From Chromobotia macracanthus (Eukaryota > Chordata > Actinopteri > Cypriniformes > Botiidae), in NCBI GenBank assembly GCA_036877525.1, contig JAZGTH010000066.1:7786001-7850000 (forward strand): 64,000 nt of DNA. The letters run 5' to 3'. Below the pieces are notes generated by a model. It did no database searches, was not told the DNA's origin, and saw only the letters and a program-made list of their open reading frames with translations. The first letter of the stretch is position 1. Every line of letters starts with the position of its first letter. Of this stretch, positions 22,851 through 34,196 are shown piece after piece. Position numbers and translations under genes: made by a program.

Positions 22851-24324
22851 AAAGCTCGTTATAAACCTTGGGGATCTTTGGTTGGGTCAGGCTCGGAGGG
22901 CTCCCCATGCTTGTGGACAGACATGGACTGGACTGCTTAAGGGTTAGACAGTGACTAAAACAGGATGGAGACCAGTGGGTCAGCTCACCCGTGCGCCAGG
23001 AGATGTGGGGATCGTGGCAACTTAGCCATGGCATTCCTAAAATTATTTCATATTTGGGTGAGTCGATCAGATATAGAGAGATGTTCTCTTCATGAAAAAC
23101 CCCAATTTGCATTTTCAGTGATCGGGTCTGTTCCAGAACTCCTCCTTTGATGGGTTGGTTATTGACAGCCGTAATACTGATAGGTGGAAAGCATGGAATG
23201 GTGGGTAGTTGATGTTTCCGGGCGATGTCCGAGTTGATGAGGTTGAGAGCGGCGCCGGAATCTACTAATGCTGTCAACATAAAAGAACCACTTTCGGTAG
23301 AAATCTGTATGGGTAATGTGAAGACTTTAGATGGATTTTGTGAAAAGGTGTCCACATTCACCCGGTCTTGTGCTGTGAGGGACCTCCGGGTCTTTTGAGG
23401 ACACTGTGACTTATGATGACCTGGTTCACCACAATAAAAGCAGAGGTTGTTGATGAACCTTCGTCTACGCTCGTCCTCAGACAGTCTGGTAGATCCTACT
23501 TGCATGGGCTCGGTAACACATGGTGCCTCAGGATTCCGAAGTGCAGGTCGTGACATAAGGTGGGATGCATGCGCTTGCTTGGGTTTAGGTGAGTTCCTGA
23601 GCAAATTATCAATCTTAACAGTCATGTTAACAAAGTCATTGAAAGAAGATTCCTCACCTCGACATGCCATCTCCAACTGCAATTGGGGACATAGGCTTTC
23701 CCGAAACACCCCTTTAAGTGCAGCATCTTTCCATTCACTCTGAGCTGCAAGAGTCCTGAATTCGACTGCGTGCTCTGCTGCACTATGTGAGCCTTGAGAA
23801 AGGTGTAAAAGACGAGACGAAACATCCCGACCCCCAGCAGGATATTCAAATACTTCTCGGAGTTGTTGCAAAAAATACTCAGGTGAAGATCTAAACTGTT
23901 CGTCCGTCTCCCAAACCGCAGCAGCCCAATCAATAGCCTTGCCAGATAATAGTGACATGATAAAAGAGCATTGATCAGAACTAGCATGAGACTGATCCCC
24001 CAACGATTCCAAATAAGTGCGTACTTGTCGAATGAACCCTTTACACCGTTCTGCAGAACCATCAAACTTATCGGGAAGAGCAAGTCTTACCGTGCTAGAC
24101 ATGGTGGAAGGAGGAGAACAAAGTCGCTGGAGCAGTAGTTCATTCGATGCCTGTAAGTTAACTAGCTGTTCGTGGTAGCTGCGTAATAGTTCTTCCTGGT
24201 AGACAAATGCAGCTTGCAGCTGTGAAACATCCGCTGGATTGAGGGTAGGCGAAGTATTCTGTAAGGGGGCTGAGGCAGAAACTGAAGCAGGATCCAGTTG
24301 CGGATGTTTATTGGGGTTATCCAT
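22828..24324 (-). pseudogene. Gag-protease ORF of the chromovirus
   Basis: I choose the ATG at 24324 (MDNPNKHPQLDP), which lies inside the 5' LTR; the frame upstream has only a TTG. About 498 codons: an N-terminal coiled region, the capsid-like domain (LALPDKFDGSAERCKGFIRQ, EFRTLAAQSEWKD), a CCHC zinc knuckle (CFYCGEPGHHKSQC), then an aspartic protease (ALVDSGAALNLI). It ends with the linker GMPWLSCHDPHISW before running off-frame near 22860. The capsid and protease look undamaged. In related elements Gag and Pol are one reading frame, so the present stop is taken as damage, not a natural gag terminus. Confidence 0.93.
24249..24258 (-). other. Putative self-priming primer-binding site
   Basis: One base beyond the 5' LTR the minus strand reads AATACTTCGC. 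This is exactly complementary to GCGAAGTATT at 24503-24494 in the LTR, which begins 31 nt after the start of the TATATAAA box and so should be the RNA 5' end. This is the Tf1/sushi self-priming arrangement, not a tRNA PBS. Confidence 0.8.
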
Positions 24325-24627
24325 AATCAAAGTCGAAAGTACAGGCAAAGGGTCGTAATAAACATAGACAGTCCAATCCAGGTGTCAAACAAAGGGGCTA
24401 GGCAAAAATCAGAAAACGAGAACCAAACAATAGGTAAATCACAGGAAAGCAGGCAGTAAAAGAGAATGCTTAGTAGTCAGGTGTTAAGCTGGCAATACTT
24501 CGCAACATGGCCATGTGGCAGCAAGGTTTATATAGATGCCAAACAGGAAGTAAGTTCAGAGTTCAGCAGAGGGAGCATGAGCAGTCAGTATTCCGGTGAG
24601 GGCTCCCTCTGCTGGCGTGATGTTACA
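24260..24627 (-). repeat. 5' LTR of the chromovirus, with promoter and poly(A) signals
   Basis: The 368-nt LTR reads TGTAACA..TTACA on the minus strand. A TATA box TATATAAA lies at 24534-24527, and the predicted start of R is 24503. AATAAA lies at 24312-24307, inside codons of the Gag N-terminus. U3 carries a 13-bp inverted repeat (24564-24576 with 24602-24614). Confidence 0.95.
24527..24534 (-). promoter_or_regulatory. LTR TATA box
   Basis: TATATAAA on the minus strand lies 31 nt upstream of the GCGAAGTATT block that matches the self-priming site. That spacing fits TATA-directed initiation. Confidence 0.8.
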
Positions 24628-24632
24628 TTAAT

Positions 24633-25589
24633 ACATTAATTTTTCTCACCATCACTTATATCTCAATAATTTCTTATATTATCTGTTATCTAGTTTTATC
24701 TAATAGTAGTGACTAACAAGCTTGGATTGATGGTTGTCTTATTGGTTTAGAAAGCCTGCAGTACTTTGATAGGCCTTTTTAAAAGAGCTCGTACTATTGA
24801 CAACAGATTATCTTTAGCCTTCAAAAATGAAAGAGTTTGGTGTACTATATAGACATTTAAAAACATTTAAAAAGTAGCAAAAACTATTTAGTCTATTTAG
24901 GGGGTTATTTAAATAAGAAATTAGAATTATTTCACTGACATTTGACTCCTGTTGTTGTTATTGTGTCTTTAGTATTAAGGGTGACATGTAAAATTAAATT
25001 ATGACAATATTAAATTCTACTAAATTATTTGTACTTACACTGTTCAAGGAAAAACATGATAAAATTTCTGTTTCTGGTGAAATTGGCATATGTTGTATGT
25101 TGGCGAAACCAGCATACAAGGAATAGCCAAAGATAGTGTTTGTACACACATATACAACCACCAATGCAAATGTAAAATACAACTGCCATCAGTTTGACTT
25201 ACATCTACATTTTATTGTGTATCCTGCTTGATTTAGTTATTTTCAGTCTCTCATTTGTGGTATGAGCTTTATCCTCTGCACCAGCCCACAAACTAGGCCA
25301 CAGAGATTAACCATGTGATTCCACTACTATTAATAAACTCCATTACAACAGTATCCACTGTGCTTTCCATATGGTGCTATTTTATTTTTAGATATAACCA
25401 CAGAAATTTTTGAGAGGAAGTTTGGATTAATCTCTGGCAAGTGTTTTAAGGATTTATGATCTCGGTCTTTATGTAACATCTCTTGTGCACTTTACAGGAA
25501 TGATTCATAGCTTGTGAAAATGCATTTAATGATGTAAAACATGTCTGGTCCATTTCAAAAGTAAAACTGTACATTTTAAGTGAAAGTAA
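24633..25589. other. b4galnt4 intron, no gene seen
   Basis: AT-rich sequence between the chromovirus insertion and a SINE; no recognised feature. Confidence 0.5.
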
Positions 25590-25849
25590 CATATTTTGTA
25601 AAAGTGACACATTTTGTCAGATATGGTAACGCATACCCGAAATGTGACCTCTGCATTTAACCCATCACTGGTGAGGAGTGAACACACACTGCAAGTTGTG
25701 AACACACACGGAAGTGGGCAGCACACTACTGCGCCCAGGGAGCAATCGGGGGTTGGGTGCCTTGCTCAAGGGCACTTCAGTTGCTACCTGCCAGTGCTGG
25801 AATCAAACAGCTTACCAGATCACTTACCAGTAGGCCACAACTGCCCCCA
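25590..25849 (-). mobile_element. tRNA-derived SINE
   Basis: On the minus strand the head has an A-box TGGCCTACTGG (25837-25827) and a B-box GTTTGATTCCA (25808-25798). The characteristic body CCCTTGAGCAAGGCACCCAA, then TGGGCGCAGTAGTGTGCTG and a GGGTTAAATGCAGAGGTCAC block follow. This tripartite structure is common to abundant fish SINEs. It is much better preserved than the copy at 10618-10870. No internal gene is present. Confidence 0.85.
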
Positions 25850-25893
25850 AAAAGCCAGGTCTATTTCACAGAAAAAACTGAACTGCAGGGACA

Positions 25894-25957
25894 GGTCCTG
25901 ATTTGAACTCGGATCACTGGATTGAGTCCAGAGTGCTAACCATTACACCATGGAACC
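25894..25957 (-). pseudogene. tRNA-Gln pseudogene or tRNA-Gln-like retrosequence
   Basis: The minus strand begins GGTTCCATGGTGTAATGGTT and continues AGCACTCTGGACTC, matching the eukaryotic tRNA-Gln acceptor, D-arm and anticodon 5' stem. The anticodon loop is only 5 nt (CTCAA; normally 7, so the anticodon is lost). The B-box GAGTTCAAATC is intact, but about five bases of the T-stem 3' side are missing before AGGACC. It cannot fold as a normal tRNA. It lies head-to-head next to the SINE (about 45 nt away). Confidence 0.8.
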
Positions 25958-28940
25958 ATTTTAAATGTGTTTCAAATCTGTGTGCTTCAAAGAATGTTTA
26001 AAGGTTATGATGTCAACTAGCACATAGGTGGTCTCAAGACTTATTGACCTGGACTACAAGTTACAAAACTCTATTTGAAGATTGGGCTCCTCCACAGACT
26101 GACATTGAAACTGCTTCCGAATTTGCATCCTGTCTAGTAGCAGTTAGCTTAAAATAATCTTTTTTAAAGAGATCCTTAGTGTTTTTAATACAGATCTACA
26201 GATCGTTTTGAGAGGCACCTTCATTTTAGAGAAATGCCGCAGATCCTGGTACAAGCACATTTGCCCTTTCATGAAAGTTACTCTGATACACACTGAAACA
26301 CAAACACAGAGTTTGAGCTTCGTACCTCTGCTCTTGACTAGACTGAACTGTCCAGTCGTTCCTGTCAAAACCTCACAAGAGGTTTAATGGCCTCATCTCT
26401 GCTTCAAGCTTTAAGAACAAGAACCGCATGTCTCTGTAGGAGCTCATTGATGTGACCTACAGAATCATGACTGACCTTGACTTTCTAAATTAGCTAGATC
26501 TTTTCCATAAAAAGTTAGGACATTAAAGCATGTACGAATGTCCCTGCAGTAGTGTGATGTGCAAAAATGATGGCTGATGTTTCCCAGAAGTAGCTTCACT
26601 TTCCTGGGGAATTTTAGTATTAAGGTGATTTTTCATGGATGTATGAGGAAAGATTACTAGTTATGTCTTTACATATTAATGTAGTAGACTACATATTGTT
26701 TACAAAGTGATTACATATTACAAGACTTATTAATATCCTAGCATTTGACATGTTTTTCTTATCTGGCTTTTATAGGAATGCAACTAAAAATTCTTTATGA
26801 AAACTGGAAAATTAAAATCACATTTAACATTATCACTCAATACTTTTAATCAATTGTATTAATTGTATTCTAGCATTGATATAGAGAAATGCTATACATC
26901 AGAGGGATTGGTGCATTGCACCAATGTCATGAATGCCAACTTTAAGAATACATGTGTGCTTGAGGTAGAACTTTGGTATAGAGTTTGCTAGACATACTAC
27001 AAAATTATTTTTAAAAATGGGATCACTTACTGGTCTAAAAAAATGACTTTGTACAAACTGTACAGAGCCATAAAAGATGTTTTTTGTACCCCAGCACAAA
27101 ACAAAATCACTAGAACACTATTTTTCTCTAGCCTATTTTATTTATAAGAGCAAACCATGTATCCCTGTGAGTATGTCTATAAAAATATGACCTTCATCCC
27201 ACTCATCTCTGTCCCATTGATCCAAAACCTTCTACACCACAGAGACCTTCTTCACTCCAAATGCATCTTCCGGTCCAAGCACAACAACAGCCCACAGCTG
27301 TGGTACCTTTTGTCAACTATAATGCCTCTGGGATGGACTTCAGACGACATCTGTTGAGATACAGTATAATGCAGGTTTGCTCTCTAGATTAGGTCTACAT
27401 GATATTAAGATGCCACTTCCATGTTGACTAGTTGACTAGTCAACTTAGTTATCCAGCAATCAAATATCAAGGCTAATTTGTGACGCTGAGTGGTTTAACC
27501 CTTTTGAAACAGTAACGTCTAAGTTCATCCACTTTAAGACCCTGCAATAACTATGCATATGCAGACACAGACATCTTTCGCCATTGTGTTGCATTTTCAA
27601 ACTGTTATGAATTTGTCCTGAAGCTCCTGAGTTCTGTTCTATTCCATTGTTTAAAATCCACCAAACTACAAGGTTTCTTTAAGACAGACTAGTAAAATCA
27701 ACTAGTTTAGAATTAGATTTAGATGACACATAACGGCTTTAAATAACGGCTGTTAGTGCTGTTATTTAGTGCTGTTATTTAACCAGGACAGAAGTTTTTC
27801 AACAGGAAAGGTAATGATGCTTATTGCACAAATAGGACAAAGGTGGAAAATGAATCAGGAGTGAGAAGTCAAAGTCCTCTGTCTGACATGCGGACCACTG
27901 CCTTTACGGTTAACTTATAAAGTGCCATAAATTGAGGACTGGCCTGGTCTGCAGTGCTACTAACAACCCAGGCCACCATTACTGCTAACCTTTCATCAAA
28001 CCACTCACCCTGCTGTAGCCTTAAACCTCCATGAAGGGTTCCTGCTAATCAAAAAATGTTTCATTTCATTAGTCAAGCAAATGCCTAATAAGAACCGCAG
28101 ACTTCAAAAAAACATCAGTAAAAAAAACCTCTTGTACTCACTCAATGTTTCCTGACTGTTTTTAATCCCGTCAATAAAAACGAAGAAAAACCTTGCATCA
28201 TGACAACAGTGAGACAATGTTAATTTGAACATAGTGTAGAGAAAAAACATGACAAGTGATTCCGCAAAAAAAAAATCTAGGTGCTAACAATGTTTTTGGT
28301 AAAAGGAAAAAAAAAGGGCAGAATAAGATTTTTGTCAAGGAAAAACTATGGTTAAAGCAACAGTGTAAAAATACTGTTTCTTTGGTGATTAAAAGGAAAA
28401 AAGTACTTTACACATATACATAAAAGTTCTAGTTTCATGCCTAGTTTCAGTCTGTTTGTTCTGCTAGGCTGTGAACAATTGCCTAATCTCAGGGCTGTTA
28501 TTCAGCTGCCGCCACTGTCACCTCTACTGTCACTCCTAAAAATAACAGCCAGTGAGATCAGTTAGAGAAAAACTGTAACATGCAACCATAAACAACTGTG
28601 GCCAACACCATATTCAGAAAAAAAACAGGCTCTGAGGCAGAGCAGCTGCTATTACAAAGCTGTATGTGGATAATAGAAAATATGAACAGAAAAAGTGAGA
28701 AAAATGTCTACTACATTAATTAGTAAATTAAGAAAATTTTCTAATTAATGTAAATGTAATGTAATATAATTAAGACAAATGTTTAATTCAATGTAAATAG
28801 AAAATTATTACAAAACTGATGAACAAAAATGGTTTAACCATCTAAGACAACTAAGACTTTGCTAAGACTGTTGGCCAATAATGTAAAAGTAAGCACTACT
28901 GCTAAGTGTATCATGGCAGACATAACATTTTAATGACCAG
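25958..28940. other. b4galnt4 intron, no gene seen
   Basis: No exon or transposon domain is recognised. A 14-nt palindrome GTTGACTAGTCAAC lies near 27433-27446. Confidence 0.45.
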
Positions 28941-28944
28941 TTTG

Positions 28945-29725
28945 TTAAGATGTGTTTAACATCTGGCTGTGCACATTGTGAATGGCTTCCTTTGAGGACA
29001 CTCCACTTACTCCTGGCCAGGTTTGGGGGAAATGGCAAGGCTCATGTTCCTGGTGGTATAGGTCCCGTGGCCACTGAGGCAGCCTGGCGACTTCATTTGT
29101 GGGGATCACAGATGGAACTAGTGGAGGAATTTGAGATGGCTTCTGCCCTTTCTCAGCCTTCAACTGCTAGCTCCAGCTCCTACTCTGTGGCCTCTTCTGC
29201 AATGTGGGTGACTCGCCAGCCTCATCCCCGCAGTATATAAAACGATTGGAGGTCGTGGCAAAGTCAAGGTGTGGCAAAATTAAAAAATGATAGTCCGGCC
29301 AAAGAGCAGGAAGTGCCTTAAAAAGCAGACTATGAGCACTTCCTGCAGCCTAAAGCACAACCTTCACATCAGGGTTTACCATTTTTTCTGGAACTCTGCA
29401 CTGAGGTGTCGCCAAAGGTGCCCACTAATGTGGCCCATTCAGCAAGTTCAGGAAGAACAGAGAAGCTACACTTACTTTGCCATGTGAGGCCCTTGAGGCC
29501 TGTGGAGAAAATCTGACCAGTTACTGGTATGTTCTGGGACCCCAAAAAGGGTTGACCAGCTACCAAGCAATTTCTATGTCTTATGGGGCACACAGTATGC
29601 CTTTGCCCCTTAAGGTGAGAGTGTATACACCAAGCAGTATAGCTTTCTTCAAAGCTTTGCTGTCAGGGGCATCCATCCAGGATGTATGTCATGTGGTGGG
29701 GTGGTCCTCCCTGCTCACTCAATAA
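28945..29725 (+). pseudogene. DIRS-type retrotransposon remnant (ORF1 N-terminus and recombinase C-terminus)
   Basis: The first open part (28950-29240) reads CAHCEWLPLRTLHLLLARFG and LHLWGSQMELVEEFEMASAL, which resembles the start of the gag-like ORF1 of fish DIRS elements (a C-x-x-C..L-P-L-R-T-L..G-S-Q-M pattern). About 350 nt later (29600-29725) comes the end of a tyrosine recombinase (KALLSGASIQDVCHVVGWSS). The RT, RNase H and most of the recombinase are gone. It is on the opposite strand to the 12640-13545 remnant and preserves different parts of the same element class. Confidence 0.7.
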
Positions 29726-30376
29726 GCCTGGACCTCCCAGTCCACAGCTATGTTACCTTTGACAAACTGTCATTTAACAGATACTGTTAAGAAACAGTGG
29801 ATAAAAACAGAAGATAAGAAACAGTGAACCTTACAATCAAATCTGTCAATTTTCTGAGTATTATCAATGAATATCACCATATAGAATATAAATAACATGA
29901 AGAGAGTAAACAATGATAGAACATTAATTTTTGGATGTACTATTCCTATACAAATTTGCATCAATAATAACAAATTATATGGAAACAATAGCTTTTAGCC
30001 TAAAGTACATCAATACGTATATTGTTGTTATAAATAAGAACTATGTACCAATGTCAGCAACATGCTGATTTTTGTTAAGTGCAAGGTAAACAGAAGCATA
30101 GCTTTAAAAATGTGTTTTGAATGCCCTTACCTTCCTATTTTCATAAAAATAAACCTCTGCCATTTGGGAACAGGATTTTTCCACCTGTCTCCACCAAGTG
30201 GTACATCTGTCTTAAAATGTTTTAAAAATGTTTTAGAAATGTTTTGGTGTGATTCAGTGATCAACCAAATGACCAATAAGACCTGATTCAGCTCTGACCA
30301 AAGATGTCAGAAATAGAGGCTCATGCACAGATATCAAGGAAAAAAGGTATCAAAAGAAGGTCCACACAAAGTAATT

Positions 30377-30401
30377 AAAATAATAATAATAATAATAATA
30401 A
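30377..30401 (+). repeat. (AAT)n microsatellite
   Basis: About eight perfect triplets. Confidence 0.95.
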
Positions 30402-30660
30402 TTTTTTCAGTAAAATATAATAATAAATAAGTCAGTGACTGTGACTTGATTCAGTGTAATTCATTGAAATGTAACAAAATCATAATAACAAAACCAGGTT
30501 GCTTTAATATGATAGATTGTGGAAACAATGTTTTCATTCCCCATGAGAATAATTCTGATAAAAAGTGAAACTTTGTACCTGCCTAACAAAGCGATCAGAA
30601 CTTTTAGGTCGAGCTGACACTTTTTTTTGAATGTGTTTACCATGAGCGGTGAGCGCATCT

Positions 30661-30682
30661 CACACACACACACACACACACA
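30661..30682 (+). repeat. (CA)n microsatellite
   Basis: Eleven perfect CA units. Confidence 0.95.
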
Positions 30683-31314
30683 CTTTCCCTCTTTACTCTG
30701 CTCTTTTCATACTAATACACACATCTAAATCTCTAATTTATGTTCTCTTTTCTGGTTGCATTCAGGTAGTTTATTTCATTTATATGACTCACTATTTTGT
30801 ACATTGTGGTTTGGTTTAGCTGCAGGAGATGCACTTAGTTAAATCCTGTGCTTTCTTAGTTAAGCAGCTTAAAAAGCCTTTTATAATAACTATTCCAATT
30901 AGATAAAGTTAAAAGTGTTTTTTAGGTTGATTGAAATGTCCAATATGAAATATCATCCCTCCAACTTTTAGGTCCACAAAAATGAGTCAAAATATCAGAA
31001 GCTGCTAATTTAACAACTGAAGATTTGTACAAATTTGCTGGAAGTGTTGTTGGTGCAGCATCAGTATCTAAAGAAATGTGAATGCAGCTATAAAGTAGCT
31101 TACAGTAGGTCAAACCAGCTCACTAAAATAAGTCATTTTTTGCTCAACTCTGACAGTAATCAAGTGCAAAGTGCAAAATTGCATGTTACAGAAAATGGTC
31201 CCTGCCTTAATGTGCTTATGTGTCTAGAGGGCTTGAGAACAAATTTTTGTTTATGTACATTAATGTGATAATGAGCCAGTCAAATGGAAAATGACAAAAG
31301 TGTTGTGGTTTTAC

Positions 31315-31416
31315 TTCTGGTTTCCATGGTAACTTTTTGTACTTCTGTGTGAGGAACTTGAGGATTTCAGCTTGATCTCTATTGCGAATGATACCACCAT
31401 TGGGATCATCTTCCTG
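31315..31416 (-). CDS. b4galnt4: b4galnt4-like linker exon
   Basis: The 102-nt minus-strand exon has a long CT-repeat tract and CTAG acceptor, and a GTAAAA donor. It is phase 0 at both ends and open throughout: QEDDPNGGIIRNRDQAEI then LKFLTQKYKKLPWKPE. The final LPWKPE aligns with the P-W-x-E/P-E motif that precedes the K-G-x-x-N-L-H-V segment in B4GALNT3/4. The first part is the variable lumenal stem and I cannot align it from memory. The acceptor ends TAGCAG, a tandem NAG arrangement that could include or skip one Gln. Placement between the 50.7-kb and 17.4-kb exons on the same strand supports the call. Confidence 0.65.
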
Positions 31417-31463
31417 CTAGAGAGAGAGAGACAGCCAGAGAGAGAGAGAGAGAGAGAGAGAAG
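31417..31463 (-). repeat. (AG)n/(CT)n microsatellite forming an exon's polypyrimidine tract
   Basis: AG repeats with one ACAGCC interruption end exactly at the CTAG acceptor of the exon at 31315-31416. On the gene strand they form the pyrimidine tract. Confidence 0.85.
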
Positions 31464-31547
31464 AGAACCCTGTGTCATCTTCATTCATATCCATAATGTG
31501 TCATGACTTTTATTGCACAGTTTTGAAATAAACCACCTTAACACAGC

Positions 31548-31825
31548 TTGAGGTGGTTGCTGATCGTAGCTGGTCTGAACTGGTCCAGCTGGTCTCTCAA
31601 TCTGGCAAAACTGGTAATCAGCTGGTTTAGCTGGTCTCTCAGCCTTTATGAGCTAATGCTTAGCTGGTTTCACTGGTCTTTTAGCCTGGCTAAGATGATG
31701 TTCAGTTGGTTTGGCTGGTCTTTCAGCCTGGCTAAGCTGATGTCCAGTTGGTTTTGCTGGTCTCTTAGCCTGTTTAAGCTGATGTTTAGCTTGTTTAGCT
31801 GGTTTCTCAGCCTAGGAATCCAAGG
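31548..31825 (+). repeat. Minisatellite with GCTGGT/TTAGCCTGGCTAAG motif
   Basis: About five to six imperfect units of roughly 42-48 nt, each carrying a TAGCTGGTCT..CAGCCTGGCTAAG.TGATGTTCAG-like pattern. It gives a spurious Trp/Ser/Leu-rich frame. A related degenerate block lies at 17565-17700. Confidence 0.85.
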
Positions 31826-31839
31826 AATCCATGGCTGAT

Positions 31840-32653
31840 CAAATGGTTAAAAAGTATTGACCCACTTAGGCTCTCCTGCATCTTTGCACCTACAGTAGCC
31901 CATTTATAACAACATTATCTTTACTCAGATTCAGTTACAATAACTGACAATATTATTGATCTACACAGCAGCAGTATAGAGAGAAACCCAATCATGCAAC
32001 TCTTCTTAGCTGGTCAGATGCAAAGCCACTGGCAGGGACACAAACTCTTCCGTTCTGCTCTCAGTTCAGTTTTCTGTATATTAATGTCCTGCTGGTGGTG
32101 AGGAGAAGGTGGAGCAGGGACCTCCTTGTAACAATAATGGTTTGCAACGATTTTAAATCTGTCCTTTACTTTAACTGTACAGTACAACAGAGCAAACTGC
32201 TATTGGTATCCCATAAAGCAATGCAGTTAAATAAGATGTTCTACATTTCTCACATTTGTATACTGTTGAAAATATGTATACTGCTCACAGTATGCTGTAC
32301 ATACTATATACTGCAGCAGTAGTAAGAGCAGTATAGTAATATGCGATCCCAAACAGCCCATCGCCATTTCTTAAGTTACTGCAATGCTAGCACTGTGAAA
32401 ATTGCACACTTTAACTTTAAGAATCAAGAAAAAGGTCAAGTGGCAATACATTTTCCTTATACAGTGACTGTTGAGTGAGTTAACACTCCACCAGAGCAAC
32501 AAAACATGGCCCCTGCACAAATCAAATTTTAATTTTGTCTGCCCTACAATGTGGAGGATAATGACTTTAGAGATCTGTTTCATCAGCCATCTTTATTTTT
32601 GCACAGATGTACTGCAAATAGCTAGTAGAAAATATAAAAGTTTTGAGAAGATC
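31840..32653. other. b4galnt4 intron, no gene seen
   Basis: No recognised feature up to the Tc1-like insertion. Confidence 0.5.
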
Positions 32654-32655
32654 TA

Positions 32656-34194
<1,539 letters not shown>

Positions 34195-34196
34195 TA

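Larger units (their letters stand above)
19678..24627 (-). mobile_element. Complete Ty3/gypsy chromovirus (sushi/Tf1-like), inserted in sense with b4galnt4
   Basis: A 4950-nt element bounded by two LTRs (360 and 368 nt) that appear identical except for an 8-nt gap. It is flanked by a perfect TTAAT target duplication (19673-19677 and 24628-24632). Domain order on the minus strand: Gag with a CCHC knuckle, retropepsin, RT, RNase H, integrase with HHCC finger, and a C-terminal chromodomain. There is no tRNA-type PBS; instead a 10-nt block next to the 5' LTR is complementary to the predicted 5' end of the RNA, as in self-priming Tf1/sushi elements. A purine tract precedes the 3' LTR. Three lesions break the ORF, and one removes the integrase catalytic Glu. 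Near-identical LTRs suggest recent insertion. Confidence 0.96.
29731..31314. other. b4galnt4 intron with short microsatellites
   Basis: No gene is seen. It holds an (AAT)n tract (30377-30401) and a (CA)n tract (30661-30682). Confidence 0.5.

Noticed and set aside
26245..26285. Minus-strand FMKGQMCLY as the missing b4galnt4 microexon (family K-G-Q-V-N-L-H-V)
   Set aside because: Similarity is slight, and no acceptor and donor in the right phase flank it.
31548..31838. 96-codon Trp/Ser/Leu-rich ORF looking like a repeat protein
   Set aside because: It is a translation of a minisatellite, on the strand opposite to the local gene.
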